Positions 33,801-41,386 of a stretch of 64,000 bases of DNA are shown in pieces. Where the stretch lies: assembly GCA_963976395.1 (NCBI GenBank), contig CAXBLG010000001.1, positions 138,291 through 202,290 of the forward strand, given 5' to 3'. Source of the stretch: UBA11612 sp963976395 (GTDB lineage: Bacteria > Pseudomonadota > Alphaproteobacteria > Rhodospirillales > Rhodospirillaceae). The notes under the pieces were generated by a model. The model saw nothing but the letters and a program-made list of their open reading frames with translations, was not told the origin of the DNA and did not search any database. The stretch's first letter is position 1. Every line of letters starts with the position of its first letter. A program made the translations under genes and the position numbers.

Positions 33801-34350
33801 TCAGGGTGACAAAGGCGCGGGCCTCGTCGGCTGAAAGAAACAACGCGGCATCTACATCGCCGTTTTCCAGAATCCGGCGCATCTCGGGGGAAACGCGTTC
33901 GACCCGTTTGGTGCTGTAAAGAGGCAGCGAACGAACCGCAAAGCCCATATTGCTGAGCAGCGCGCCGAGATGAACCGGAGCCGTTGTGCTGCAGGCATAT
34001 ATGAAGGCCCCGGCATTCGGGTTTGCGGTTTTTTCCACCAGTTTGGCGAGGTCGGCCGAGTCATCCTTTGCGGCTTTGATGTTTTTGAACCCAAGGCGCT
34101 TTAATTCGGAGGCGGTGGTGGCGCTATCGGCAAAAACCGCGAAAGTGCGGACACTGATGGTATCGGCAAGGGCGCGCGCGCCATCGGGGCTGGTAACTAT
34201 AAACCCCTGGGCGCCCTCTAGTTTTACGGTCGGCGCCGCAGTGCGTTCGACGGTTATCACCGGCGTCGTGAGGGCATGGTGGCCGCGGCCCTGCAACGCG
34301 GCTGCGACGGCGGCGGCATCGGCCACCGGCTGTGTAATCAGAACCCGCAT
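30859..34350 (-). CDS. HemD-like domain fused via long charged helix to a mitofilin/alphaMic60 domain
   Basis: One continuous reading frame of 1163 residues. Residues 1-232 resemble uroporphyrinogen-III synthase (MRVLITQPVADAAA, IVTSPDGARALAD, SLPLYSTKRVERV, ADEARAFVTLI). Residues about 235-600 are almost only Ala, Glu, Gln, Arg, Lys: a long charged helix. A Pro/Ser/Thr-rich linker (600-770) follows, then one membrane segment (about 776-800, VVALFILLVVAATAII) and a C-terminal mitofilin-like domain with LLMATAQLRETITAGRPFALEL. Usually hemD and the mitofilin gene are separate. The HemD part is divergent: the usual TRP is TQP and the GDATA-like motif reads FADSATTA, so activity is unproven. The ATG at 34350 has AGGGA; the open frame reaches 34527. 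It is followed by the hemY-like gene. Confidence 0.85.
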   Translation of the reverse strand: MRVLITQPVADAAAVAAALQGRGHHALTTPVITVERTAAPTVKLEGAQGFIVTSPDGARALADTISVRTFAVFADSATTASELKRLGFKNIKAAKDDSADLAKLVEKTANPNAGAFIYACSTTAPVHLGALLSNMGFAVRSLPLYSTKRVERVSPEMRRILENGDVDAALFLSADEARAFVTLIQREKLESLVEGLKTIAANPIVAAPLRALNLGAVVVPPSGDLETVFSALDQKLVDKVEEERLERAQAAREIAEQREAEERRRVEAEAEQERLKRERAEKERTEQIRAASEKAAREQAAREKAEQDRLAKEKEAADKAEQKRRAKEQAAQEKDARKQAAQEQVARAKEEKERLAQEKAERAQALKDQAVKEAEDARVEREKQDEARRTAEETERKRQEARRADEERKAAEITARQQAEKEKAEQERLAQQNAEQERAEQDRRAAEAAESAAQVQKQKIEEERRAVEEAEAKRQEAVRIEEDRLAAENAARKQAEDTKAEQERLAQEQAERDRLEAETAEQERLAAEAQAQKRAEQEKAEHDRRAAKDAARKAVEAQRAERARLKKADKEAAKKSKQEAKAAARAEREKKSAEASRDLKSTTENSAAPSLGLVGKFKAWRVRRDATESTGPMYTRFQGEPLAKPEINADVANTTPSVTIVPPVAAVTPKPTHTLEQPPQSQEKQNVSQEPPQDPTDSAALHEDSPSTSPATTPPKSTVRGGGRAERLRAEDAADQKAGQQRYKNFGIGESPESTSSASEQSSTFQATSPKASGGIGRVVALFILLVVAATAIIGTASWWVPKATQLVRGTDSPNERPQVQTVQSAQTSPAPEAATPQPPVSAAGLDSVQTRLETLERRMATANSEAVSTLEAELNKRLQALEQGGGMDDASVTSMSESLSSQARQLAAVSARLATLEAAIGNAARIEDLNDRIAVLEGKSADAASVLTLANRVTTLEDTSRRAVADQTAEVALLMATAQLRETITAGRPFALELETAKALSTRVLGTAINDDGFATYGARGIPSLFTLQRRFGETAARVVRAAAIPDGASGWIRQSLDRLMAIVTVRRVDGDIAGDGAAAILARAENRLEADDLSGAAVEMTALTGAAAEAAAPWLADVRARIAADRAITGTLNRTMALMAVDERTQTPAAASAPMSAGESE

Positions 34351-34502
34351 CAGCTTCCCTGGTATCGCCCCTACAAGTGTTGTAGAGGCTGCATTTGCAG
34401 GTGAAAAGCCGTTTTCAAAGCTTTCGCCGATCTTACGATGCAAAGTCGCATCTGCCGTGCCTCGCCAAGGCCTTGTCGGCGACCGATAACGAGTGTGTTT
34501 GA

Positions 34503-35561
34503 ATGATTGTCCTGGGACTTGAAACAAGTTGCGATGAAACCGCCGCCGCCGTTGTGGATGGCTCGGGGACGATTCTGTCGCATACGGTTCTCAGCCAGGT
34601 GGCCGAACATCGACCTTACGGCGGCATTGTCCCTGAAATTGCCGCGCGCTCCCATCTTGCCCATTTGGACCGCCTTGTGACCAAAGCTATGAAAGATGCC
34701 GGTGCCGAGTACGGCGATCTGGCCGGCGTGGCGGCGACGGCAGGCCCTGGACTCATCGGCGGTGTTTTGGTCGGCGTGATGACGGCCAAGGCCATCGCCG
34801 CAGTTCATAAAATTCCGTTTATGGCGGTGAACCATTTAGAAGGTCATGCCCTTACCGCGCGCTTTACCGATGACGTGAAGTTTCCCTATTTGTTGCTGCT
34901 TGTATCCGGTGGGCATTGTCAGGTGCTGGTGGTCGAGGGGGTAGGATCTTATCGCCGCCTCGGGACGACAGTAGATGATGCCGCGGGCGAGGCGTTCGAT
35001 AAGGTGGCCAAAATGCTGGGTCTTGGCTATCCCGGGGGTCCAGCTATCGAGCGTGCGGCCCGAAGCGGTGAAGCGGCCCGGTTTCCTCTGCCTCGGCCCA
35101 TGAAAGGCCGGCCTGGCTGTGACTTTTCGTTCTCCGGTTTAAAAACCGCGGTGCGCCAGGCCGCCGAGACTCTGCCGCCGGGCGCGCTGGCTGAGAAAGA
35201 TGTTGCCGACCTTGCGGCGTCTTTTCAAACCGCGTTGGTCGAGGCGGTGGATGACCGGGTCGGGCGCGCCCTTGCAATGTTTCGGGCCGACTATCCGAAG
35301 GGTGAATCGTTTGTGGTCTCCGGGGGCGTTGCAGCCAATACGGCCCTGCGCGCGGCATTGAGCGCACGGTGTGCTAACGAAGGGCTTTCATTTGCCGCCC
35401 CGCCTATTGCGCTGTGCACGGACAATGCGGTCATGATCGCTTGGGCGGGTCTTGAGCGCTTGAAGTTGGGATTAACCGATTCGCTGGATTTCAAACCACG
35501 GCCGCGCTGGCCACTAGATCCGGATGCGGCACCGGCGCGCGGCGCGGGTGTGAAGGCCTAG
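34503..35561 (+). CDS. tsaD: tRNA N6-adenosine threonylcarbamoyltransferase TsaD
   Basis: 352-residue metal-dependent ASKHA enzyme that transfers threonylcarbamoyl to A37 of tRNA. Signatures: LGLETSCDETAAAVV, HLEGHALTARF with the His-x3-His iron/zinc ligands, LLLVSGGHCQVL and FSFSGLKTAVRQ. It is divergent from the HemD fusion gene with about 150 nt between. In many relatives hemC lies at that place; here it does not. Confidence 0.97.
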   Translation: MIVLGLETSCDETAAAVVDGSGTILSHTVLSQVAEHRPYGGIVPEIAARSHLAHLDRLVTKAMKDAGAEYGDLAGVAATAGPGLIGGVLVGVMTAKAIAAVHKIPFMAVNHLEGHALTARFTDDVKFPYLLLLVSGGHCQVLVVEGVGSYRRLGTTVDDAAGEAFDKVAKMLGLGYPGGPAIERAARSGEAARFPLPRPMKGRPGCDFSFSGLKTAVRQAAETLPPGALAEKDVADLAASFQTALVEAVDDRVGRALAMFRADYPKGESFVVSGGVAANTALRAALSARCANEGLSFAAPPIALCTDNAVMIAWAGLERLKLGLTDSLDFKPRPRWPLDPDAAPARGAGVKA

Positions 35562-35572
35562 TCCTCGGTTTT

Positions 35573-35615
35573 CGAAATTCGTAATTCGTGGCGACGGTCC
35601 GCATGACGAATTTCG
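35573..35615. repeat. Inverted repeat between convergent tsaD and epimerase genes
   Basis: CGAAATTCGT (35573-35582) and ACGAATTTCG (35606-35615) are perfect 10-bp complements separated by 23 nt, in the 162-nt spacer after tsaD. No T-run follows, and the stem is A+T rich. It may be a weak bidirectional terminator or unrelated. The rest of the spacer shows nothing recognisable. Confidence 0.3.
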
Positions 35616-35723
35616 GAATCCCAAAGAGTGCTAGCAAGTATTTGAATCTAGTACCGCTTTTCGATCGGAAGTTCTGTTCGCGATCACATAGATACCCGGT
35701 GCAGGAACGTCTGAACGGCGGTA

Positions 35724-36734
35724 CTAGGCTTTGTAATAATCGCGAAACCACGCGACGGTTTTCTCCAAGCCCTCGTCCAGTGAAATCTTTGGCTCGTAAT
35801 GTACAGCGCGGCGCAAAGCGCTAACGTCGCACCAAGTGCCTTCTACATCACCGGGCTGCATCGGCATGAAGTTTAAGTCGGCCTTCTTGCCGATCTGCTT
35901 TTCGAGCAGGGCAATAAATTCCATAAGGTCTACCGGTTCGCCGCGCCCAATGTTGAAGATGCGGTAGGGCGCAACGCCGCTGCCGTCAGGGGTGGGATTT
36001 GCCGCATCCCAGGACTCATCACAGACGGGCACATGATCGACGACGCGGACCACGCCTTCGACGATATCGTCGATGAAGGTGAAGTCACGCTTCATCTTGC
36101 CGTCGTTATAAACATCGATGGGATCGCCGGCGCAAATGCGCGCTGTAAATTTTTGCGGCGCCATATCGGGTCGTCCCCATGGGCCATAGACCGTGAAAAA
36201 TCTAAGTCCGGTTGAGGGTATTTTGTAAAGATGGGCGTATGAATGCGCGAGCGCCTCGTTGGCGCGTTTGGTTGCGGCATAAAGGCTGAGTTGGTGGTCG
36301 GCGGTATGGTGTTCGGCGAAGGGCATGGTGGTGTTCGCGCCGTACACCGAACTGGTCGAGGCGAACACAAAATGATCAACTTTCAGGGCGCGCGCGGCCT
36401 CAAGAATATTCATAAAGCCGATCAGGTTGGAATTGACATAGGCCTCGGGGTTCTCAATGCCGTAGCGCACTCCGGCCTGCGCGCCGAGATGTATAATATG
36501 AGTAGGTTCGGTTTCGTCGCACAGGGTGAACACATCGCGGCGATTGGCGAGGTCGATGCGCCGGCCGATCAATCCCTCGCGATTCTCGAGCTGCGCCCAG
36601 CGGGCTTCTTTCAGGCCGACATCGTAATAGGAATTGAAGTTATCGAGCGCGACAACGCGTCGCCCCAGATCCAGGAGCCGCATTGCCGTATGAAAACCGA
36701 TAAAGCCGGCTGCGCCTGTGATAAGAATAGTCAT
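35724..36734 (-). CDS. UDP-glucuronate 4-epimerase-like SDR (LpsL/CapI family)
   Basis: 336-residue extended SDR that interconverts UDP-glucuronate and UDP-galacturonate, by family likeness. It has TGAAGFIGFH (NAD loop), DNFNSYYDVGLKEAR typical of this subfamily, the Tyr-x3-Lys in SLYAATKRANE, and FFTVYGPWGRPDMA. The ATG at 36734 starts MTILITGAAG; the open frame extends to 36998 across the gpsA start, which is not credible. It is divergent from gpsA, and supplies UDP-galacturonate for LPS or capsule. Confidence 0.93.
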   Translation of the reverse strand: MTILITGAAGFIGFHTAMRLLDLGRRVVALDNFNSYYDVGLKEARWAQLENREGLIGRRIDLANRRDVFTLCDETEPTHIIHLGAQAGVRYGIENPEAYVNSNLIGFMNILEAARALKVDHFVFASTSSVYGANTTMPFAEHHTADHQLSLYAATKRANEALAHSYAHLYKIPSTGLRFFTVYGPWGRPDMAPQKFTARICAGDPIDVYNDGKMKRDFTFIDDIVEGVVRVVDHVPVCDESWDAANPTPDGSGVAPYRIFNIGRGEPVDLMEFIALLEKQIGKKADLNFMPMQPGDVEGTWCDVSALRRAVHYEPKISLDEGLEKTVAWFRDYYKA

Positions 36735-36852
36735 GGCTAAGGTCTTGGCGTATCCCCCGGACGTTTGCAATGTCCTTATGTGGACATTCGCGGGGCGCCC
36801 GGGCATAGACAAGAAGCGTGACACTAAACGGCAACTTTTCTGAGTGGGTTTC

Positions 36853-37854
36853 ATGGCGGACATGCAACGCATCGGTGTTATAGGCGCCGGCGCCTGGGGG
36901 ACGGCGCTGGCGACCGTCGCAAGGCGCGCGGGCCGCGATGTCACCCTGTGGGCGTTGGAGCCTGAAGTCACCACGGCGATCAACCGGACGTATTGCAACT
37001 CCGTTTATCTTCCGGACGTGACATTAGATTCGTCTATCACCGCGACCGGCGACCTTGGCCGAGCGGCGGCGGCGGATATTATATTGTTGGTGGTGCCCGC
37101 GCAGTTTTTGCGCGCAAGCTGCAAGAATCTAAGGGCTCATATTAAACCCGGGACCCCGGTTGTGATTTGCGCCAAGGGCATTGAGCGCGGCACTTCGGCG
37201 CTGATGACCGATGTGGTTGCGGAAACGCTGCCAAAAGCCGCGATGATGGTTTTGTCCGGCCCCACGTTTGCGCGGGAAGTGGCCTCGGGATTGCCGACGG
37301 CAATCACGCTCGCCGCTGCTGACCAAGACCTCGGTCGGCAGGTCGCTGAGGCGCTTAGTTCGACCACGTTCCGCCCCTATTTATCCGACGACGTGACCGG
37401 CGCCGAGGTCGGCGGCGCGGTCAAAAATGTTCTGGCCATTGGCTGCGGCATGGCCGACGGCAAGGGGCTCGGCGCAAACGCGCGCGCGGCGTTGCTTACG
37501 CGCGGCCTCGCCGAGATTGTGCGGTTGTCCGTCGCCCGAGGCGGCCGGGCGGAAACTTTAATGGGGCTTTCGGGTCTCGGCGATCTGGTGCTGACAGCCA
37601 CGTCTTTGCAGTCACGCAATTATTCATTGGGGGCGGCTCTCGGCGAGGGCAAAACCCTGGATGAAATTTTGGGCGCCCGCCGCTCAGTCACGGAAGGCGT
37701 GACTACGGCGGAGGCGGTGGTGTCTCTTGCCGCAAAATTGAAGGTGGATATGCCGATTTGTGCGGCCATCGACCAAGTGCTCAATCACGGCGCAGCCATC
37801 GACGATATGCTGAAGGGATTGCTCGACCGTCCCCTCAGAGACGAAGTAGACTAG
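36853..37854 (+). CDS. gpsA: Glycerol-3-phosphate dehydrogenase [NAD(P)+]
   Basis: 333-residue soluble enzyme that makes sn-glycerol 3-phosphate for phospholipid synthesis. NAD loop GAGAWGTALA, the GPTFAREVASGLPTAI segment, and the catalytic Lys in GGAVKNVLAIGCG are visible, as is the NARAALLTRGLAEI block. A GTG at 36844 is in frame, but the ATG at 36853 better fits the family. It ends 3 nt before the mannose-1-phosphate guanylyltransferase start. Confidence 0.96.
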   Translation: MADMQRIGVIGAGAWGTALATVARRAGRDVTLWALEPEVTTAINRTYCNSVYLPDVTLDSSITATGDLGRAAAADIILLVVPAQFLRASCKNLRAHIKPGTPVVICAKGIERGTSALMTDVVAETLPKAAMMVLSGPTFAREVASGLPTAITLAAADQDLGRQVAEALSSTTFRPYLSDDVTGAEVGGAVKNVLAIGCGMADGKGLGANARAALLTRGLAEIVRLSVARGGRAETLMGLSGLGDLVLTATSLQSRNYSLGAALGEGKTLDEILGARRSVTEGVTTAEAVVSLAAKLKVDMPICAAIDQVLNHGAAIDDMLKGLLDRPLRDEVD

Positions 37855-37857
37855 CTT

Positions 37858-39507
37858 ATGAGTAAACCCGTACGCCTCTACCCTGTTATTCTATCTGGCG
37901 GCAGCGGCTCGCGCTTGTGGCCGTTGTCGCGCGAGGAACTGCCCAAGCAACTCCAGCCCTTGATGTCAGACCGCAGCCTGCTGCAGGAAACGGTTCTGCG
38001 TCTCGGCGCGATGCCGCGCGGTGCGCGGTTTTCGGTCGAAGCGCCGATCATCGTTTGCAACGAGGCGCACAGGTTCATTGTCGCCGAGCAACTGCGCGCG
38101 GTGAATGTCGTACCCAAGGCCATAGTGATTGAGCCCGTGGGGCGCAATACGGCGCCTGCAGCTTGCGTGGCGGCACTGCTGCTTGAAAAAGAACCTGACG
38201 CGCTGATGTTCATCATGCCGTCCGATCACTTGGTGCGTAAGCCTGAAGCCTTCCGCATCGCTGTGGCGAACGCGGTGCCGGTGGCGCAGGACGGACATAT
38301 GGTGACGTTTGGCATTCAGCCGACCACGCCGTCCACGGCGTATGGATATATCAAGCGTGGGGACGCGCTGCCCAAGGCGAGCGATTTATTCTCAGTCGAA
38401 CGGTTTGTTGAAAAGCCGGATTCGGCAACCGCGGCCAAGTTGCTTAAGGCGGGTGGTCACTACTGGAACGGCGGCATTTTCATGTGCTCAGTCGGTCTTT
38501 ATCTCTCGGAGCTTGAACGGAACGAGCCGGAGATCGGCCCGGGCTGCCGCGCGGCACTGAGGAAGGGCGAAGACGATTTATTCTTTTTCCGGCTTGATGC
38601 GGAAACGTTCGCCAAGGTTCCGGCGCAATCCATCGACTACGGCATTATGGAACGCACCGACAAAGCTGCTGTGGTGCCGGTGAATATGGGCTGGTCCGAC
38701 GTCGGCTCATGGAGCGCGCTGCACGCAGAGTCTGAAAAGGACGTGGCGGGCAATACGATTCTCGGCGACGTAGTGGCTGTGAACACTTCAGGGACTTACG
38801 TACGCAGCGAGAAACAGCTCACCGCCGTCATCGGCGTGAAGGACATTGTTGTTGTGGTCACCGCCGATGCGGTGTTGGTTGTCGACAAGGCCCACGATCA
38901 GGACGTGAAAAAAATTGTGGAGCGGTTGAAAGCCGAAGGTCGGCCCGAAGCAACGGCACAAGCTCGCACCTACCGCCCTTGGGGTTGGTTCGAAACCATG
39001 GATGAAGGCCCGCGATTCAAGGTCAAACGCATCTGCGTGAAACCCGGGGCGCAACTCTCGCTGCAAAAACACTGGCACCGCAGCGAGCACTGGGTGGTCG
39101 TCACGGGCACGGCGGTCGTGACTAACGACAACAAAGAGTTCATTTTGCGCGAGAACGAGTCCACATTCATTCCGGCTGGCACCATTCACCGTCTTGCCAA
39201 TCCCGGGCAGGTTGATCTGCACATGATCGAAGTGCAGTCCGGTGAATACGTGGGCGAGGACGATATCGTACGCATCACTGATGAATACGGCCGTAGCGCG
39301 GGGGCGAGTTCCGGGCCGCGGACAAAGGCCAAAGCGAAGAAAAAATCGAAATCCAAAACAAAAAATGACTCGCCGGTGGGATCGCGCCGCAAAGCCGACC
39401 CCAAGGCGGCGGTCCAGCGCAGCGCGCGCCGTCGCGTGGTGCGGCCGGCAACGAAGACCGCATCAAAAAAACCATCCCCCAAAAAGCCACCGCGTAAAGG
39501 CGGCTGA
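37858..39507 (+). CDS. Mannose-1-phosphate guanylyltransferase / mannose-6-phosphate isomerase with basic tail
   Basis: 549-residue type II enzyme that makes GDP-mannose and, in bifunctional relatives, isomerises fructose 6-phosphate. The nucleotidyltransferase loop is PVILSGGSGSRLWPLSRE, then YGYIKRG and FVEKPD. The C-terminal cupin begins near RPWGWFETMDEG and has HWHRSEHWVVV. Residues about 489-549 form an added Lys/Arg-rich tail (24 of 61) with Ala/Pro/Ser, not found in usual members. GDP-mannose would feed the downstream glycan cluster or a GDP-sugar route. It starts 3 nt after gpsA. Confidence 0.93.
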   Translation: MSKPVRLYPVILSGGSGSRLWPLSREELPKQLQPLMSDRSLLQETVLRLGAMPRGARFSVEAPIIVCNEAHRFIVAEQLRAVNVVPKAIVIEPVGRNTAPAACVAALLLEKEPDALMFIMPSDHLVRKPEAFRIAVANAVPVAQDGHMVTFGIQPTTPSTAYGYIKRGDALPKASDLFSVERFVEKPDSATAAKLLKAGGHYWNGGIFMCSVGLYLSELERNEPEIGPGCRAALRKGEDDLFFFRLDAETFAKVPAQSIDYGIMERTDKAAVVPVNMGWSDVGSWSALHAESEKDVAGNTILGDVVAVNTSGTYVRSEKQLTAVIGVKDIVVVVTADAVLVVDKAHDQDVKKIVERLKAEGRPEATAQARTYRPWGWFETMDEGPRFKVKRICVKPGAQLSLQKHWHRSEHWVVVTGTAVVTNDNKEFILRENESTFIPAGTIHRLANPGQVDLHMIEVQSGEYVGEDDIVRITDEYGRSAGASSGPRTKAKAKKKSKSKTKNDSPVGSRRKADPKAAVQRSARRRVVRPATKTASKKPSPKKPPRKGG

Positions 39508-39525
39508 ATTCGTAAGGAGAAAAAA

Positions 39526-39813
39526 ATGCTCGTTGGCATCATGTGTTTTGATAAACCCGGTCATGTTGATTTGCGTATGGAAACACGGGAAGAGCATTTG
39601 GAGTGGATTCAAGGCCCGGCGATTAAACTGAAATATGCTGGCCCGATGCTGTCCGATGACGGTGAATCGTCAATCGGTTCCTTGATTATTGCCGAGTTCG
39701 AAGACCTCGCGACGGCCCGTGCCGTTTTTGCCGAAGACCCCTACAACAAAGTGGGACTGTTCGAGCGTATGGTAATCGTGCCCACTCGCAAGGTGTTCCC
39801 GGTCGAGCAATAA
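39526..39813 (+). CDS. YciI-family protein
   Basis: 95-residue YciI-like (DGPF-related) protein. It starts MLVGIMCFDKPGHVDLR, has the REEHLEWI segment with the His that is a putative catalytic residue of the family, and ends in GLFERMVIVPTRKVF. Related proteins include muconolactone-isomerase-like folds of unclear function. It lies 18 nt after the GDP-mannose enzyme, with AAGGAGAAAAAA as ribosome-binding site, so it may share its transcript. It meets the next gene tail to tail. Confidence 0.85.
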   Translation: MLVGIMCFDKPGHVDLRMETREEHLEWIQGPAIKLKYAGPMLSDDGESSIGSLIIAEFEDLATARAVFAEDPYNKVGLFERMVIVPTRKVFPVEQ

Positions 39814-39821
39814 GGCGCGCC

Positions 39822-41243
39822 TCAGCCTTCTTGCCACACCTGCGCAAAAAACGAATTGCGCTGGGCTACGTCAGCATAAGTATTCGGATCAATCATGCAC
39901 GTTGGACACCAATGTCCGCCGGCCAGCATGAGGTTGGGCGACAGGGTGAAGTCGTGGCCCAGCGCGCAGCGCCATGGCAGTTGCGTGAACGGGGTGCCTA
40001 TATGGTCGGCAAGGCAGCGCCCGCCGCGAAATTCAGCAGCGCCCTGCATATCCGAGAGCGCCCATGCCTCGCGCGGCTTTGTTTCATCGTACCCATGGTT
40101 CAGAAATGCGGGCGTAGGCGACGGTTGTGCGAACTCATACCCGTCCCAGTCTGGAATGCGTTCCCACGTTTCGCGAGAACCGAAAAAGGCGTTTATGTGA
40201 GCGGTCTCATTGTGGGCCATCCAATAGAGCGAACCGCCGGGGGAGTTTGCGAGCGCATGGGTCCGCCGGTAGATGGCGCCCGCCGCTAAGCGCCCCGCCA
40301 GTTTGATGTAAAACGGCGTGTTTTGTTTCACCTCACCAATAAAGTCTTCAATCGACTGACTGCGGAACGGAACCAAAGCCTCGAGCCGGTCTGAATCGGT
40401 ATACCACTGTCCGTGAAAATTTCGGGTCGCGAACCAATTGGGACGCAGCACGTTGCGGTAATCGGTGATGCCCATGGCGGCATAGGATTTGGCGAGAAAT
40501 TCGTGGTTGGTCACGCGGGAGGCCGCGCCTCCGCCGATGTTGTAGATGCCGCGCCAAAAGGAGTCCGGCACGCCTTCCTCACAAACATTGGCCAGCAACC
40601 GGCCTGAATCCCGCGCTGTTGACCACTCGAACACCCCGTTGAGCGGCGTGTGAAAAATGATGGGATCGAAGGTTTCGTGAAGCCCGAGGTAGGCCATGCC
40701 GGTTTGGCGCAGCGATACCCAATGCTTGAGTCCGGACTCGGCGACAATGGCTTCGGCTTGTGTTTTGCTCACGGCGTACTGGTCGAACAGGCTGATCTTT
40801 ATCGGGTCGCCGGCGCGCCCCCAGTGAAGGGGCGCAGCACGGTTTCCGGTCTGCGCCACGCTGCCGATATAGACGAGACGGATGTGGTTGGGGTCCGGCT
40901 GGGCCTTGATCGCGGCGACAATATTGCGCGCGCCGCCGACATTGACCTTCATTGTCAAATCCGGAAACCGGTCTGCATGCGGCGATACCATGCCGCCGAC
41001 ATGGAGCACGTAATCGGCCCCGGACACCCCCGCCAGGACGTCCTCGTAACGGGTTAAATCTCCCCACACGATTTCCACACCCGCGGATGCGGCCAACTGC
41101 TTGGCCGGTCGTGTGTTGCGTTCACTCGGAAGAATGAAAACTCTAAGCCTGAAGCGATCAGCGCGCTCTAGAAGATGCCGCACGGCCTCGCTGCCCATAT
41201 GGCCTGTGGCGCCGGTCAAAAATATTGTCTTCTTGCTGTTCAT
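39822..41243 (-). CDS. NAD-dependent epimerase/dehydratase (SDR) with C-terminal zinc-ribbon-like domain
   Basis: 473-residue protein. N-terminal two-thirds is an extended SDR: FLTGATGHMGSEAVRHLL (nucleotide loop), GDLTRYEDVLAG, and Tyr-x3-Lys in DQYAVSKTQ. Residues from about 420 hold WRCALGHDFTL and GGHWCPTCM, with a Cys and His pair plus a CPxC pair, resembling a treble-clef or zinc-ribbon of the C-x2-GH...CPxC kind. Such a tail is unusual on an SDR. Substrate is unknown. It is divergent from acs across a 143-nt spacer. No secretion signal. Confidence 0.82.
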   Translation of the reverse strand: MNSKKTIFLTGATGHMGSEAVRHLLERADRFRLRVFILPSERNTRPAKQLAASAGVEIVWGDLTRYEDVLAGVSGADYVLHVGGMVSPHADRFPDLTMKVNVGGARNIVAAIKAQPDPNHIRLVYIGSVAQTGNRAAPLHWGRAGDPIKISLFDQYAVSKTQAEAIVAESGLKHWVSLRQTGMAYLGLHETFDPIIFHTPLNGVFEWSTARDSGRLLANVCEEGVPDSFWRGIYNIGGGAASRVTNHEFLAKSYAAMGITDYRNVLRPNWFATRNFHGQWYTDSDRLEALVPFRSQSIEDFIGEVKQNTPFYIKLAGRLAAGAIYRRTHALANSPGGSLYWMAHNETAHINAFFGSRETWERIPDWDGYEFAQPSPTPAFLNHGYDETKPREAWALSDMQGAAEFRGGRCLADHIGTPFTQLPWRCALGHDFTLSPNLMLAGGHWCPTCMIDPNTYADVAQRNSFFAQVWQEG

Positions 41244-41386
41244 GCTGCTGGACCCTTCAATGACCTTCGATACGCGGTAACTACGGCTTCACCACGATCC
41301 GGTCATTTATAGACGATGCGACAAGGCGTGACTCCGTAAACCGCGCTTGGGTATGATCTGCGGTAAGAAATTGGAGGAGGTATGTT

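Noticed and set aside
32447..33919. Long plus-strand frames opposite the charged helix of the fusion gene
   Set aside because: They are Ser/Cys/Arg/Phe-rich mirror images of the repetitive minus-strand codons and have no ribosome-binding sites.
34351..34527. 59-residue N-terminal extension of the HemD fusion frame
   Set aside because: It overlaps the start of tsaD, does not resemble HemC or HemD, and the ATG at 34350 has a Shine-Dalgarno sequence and the family start.
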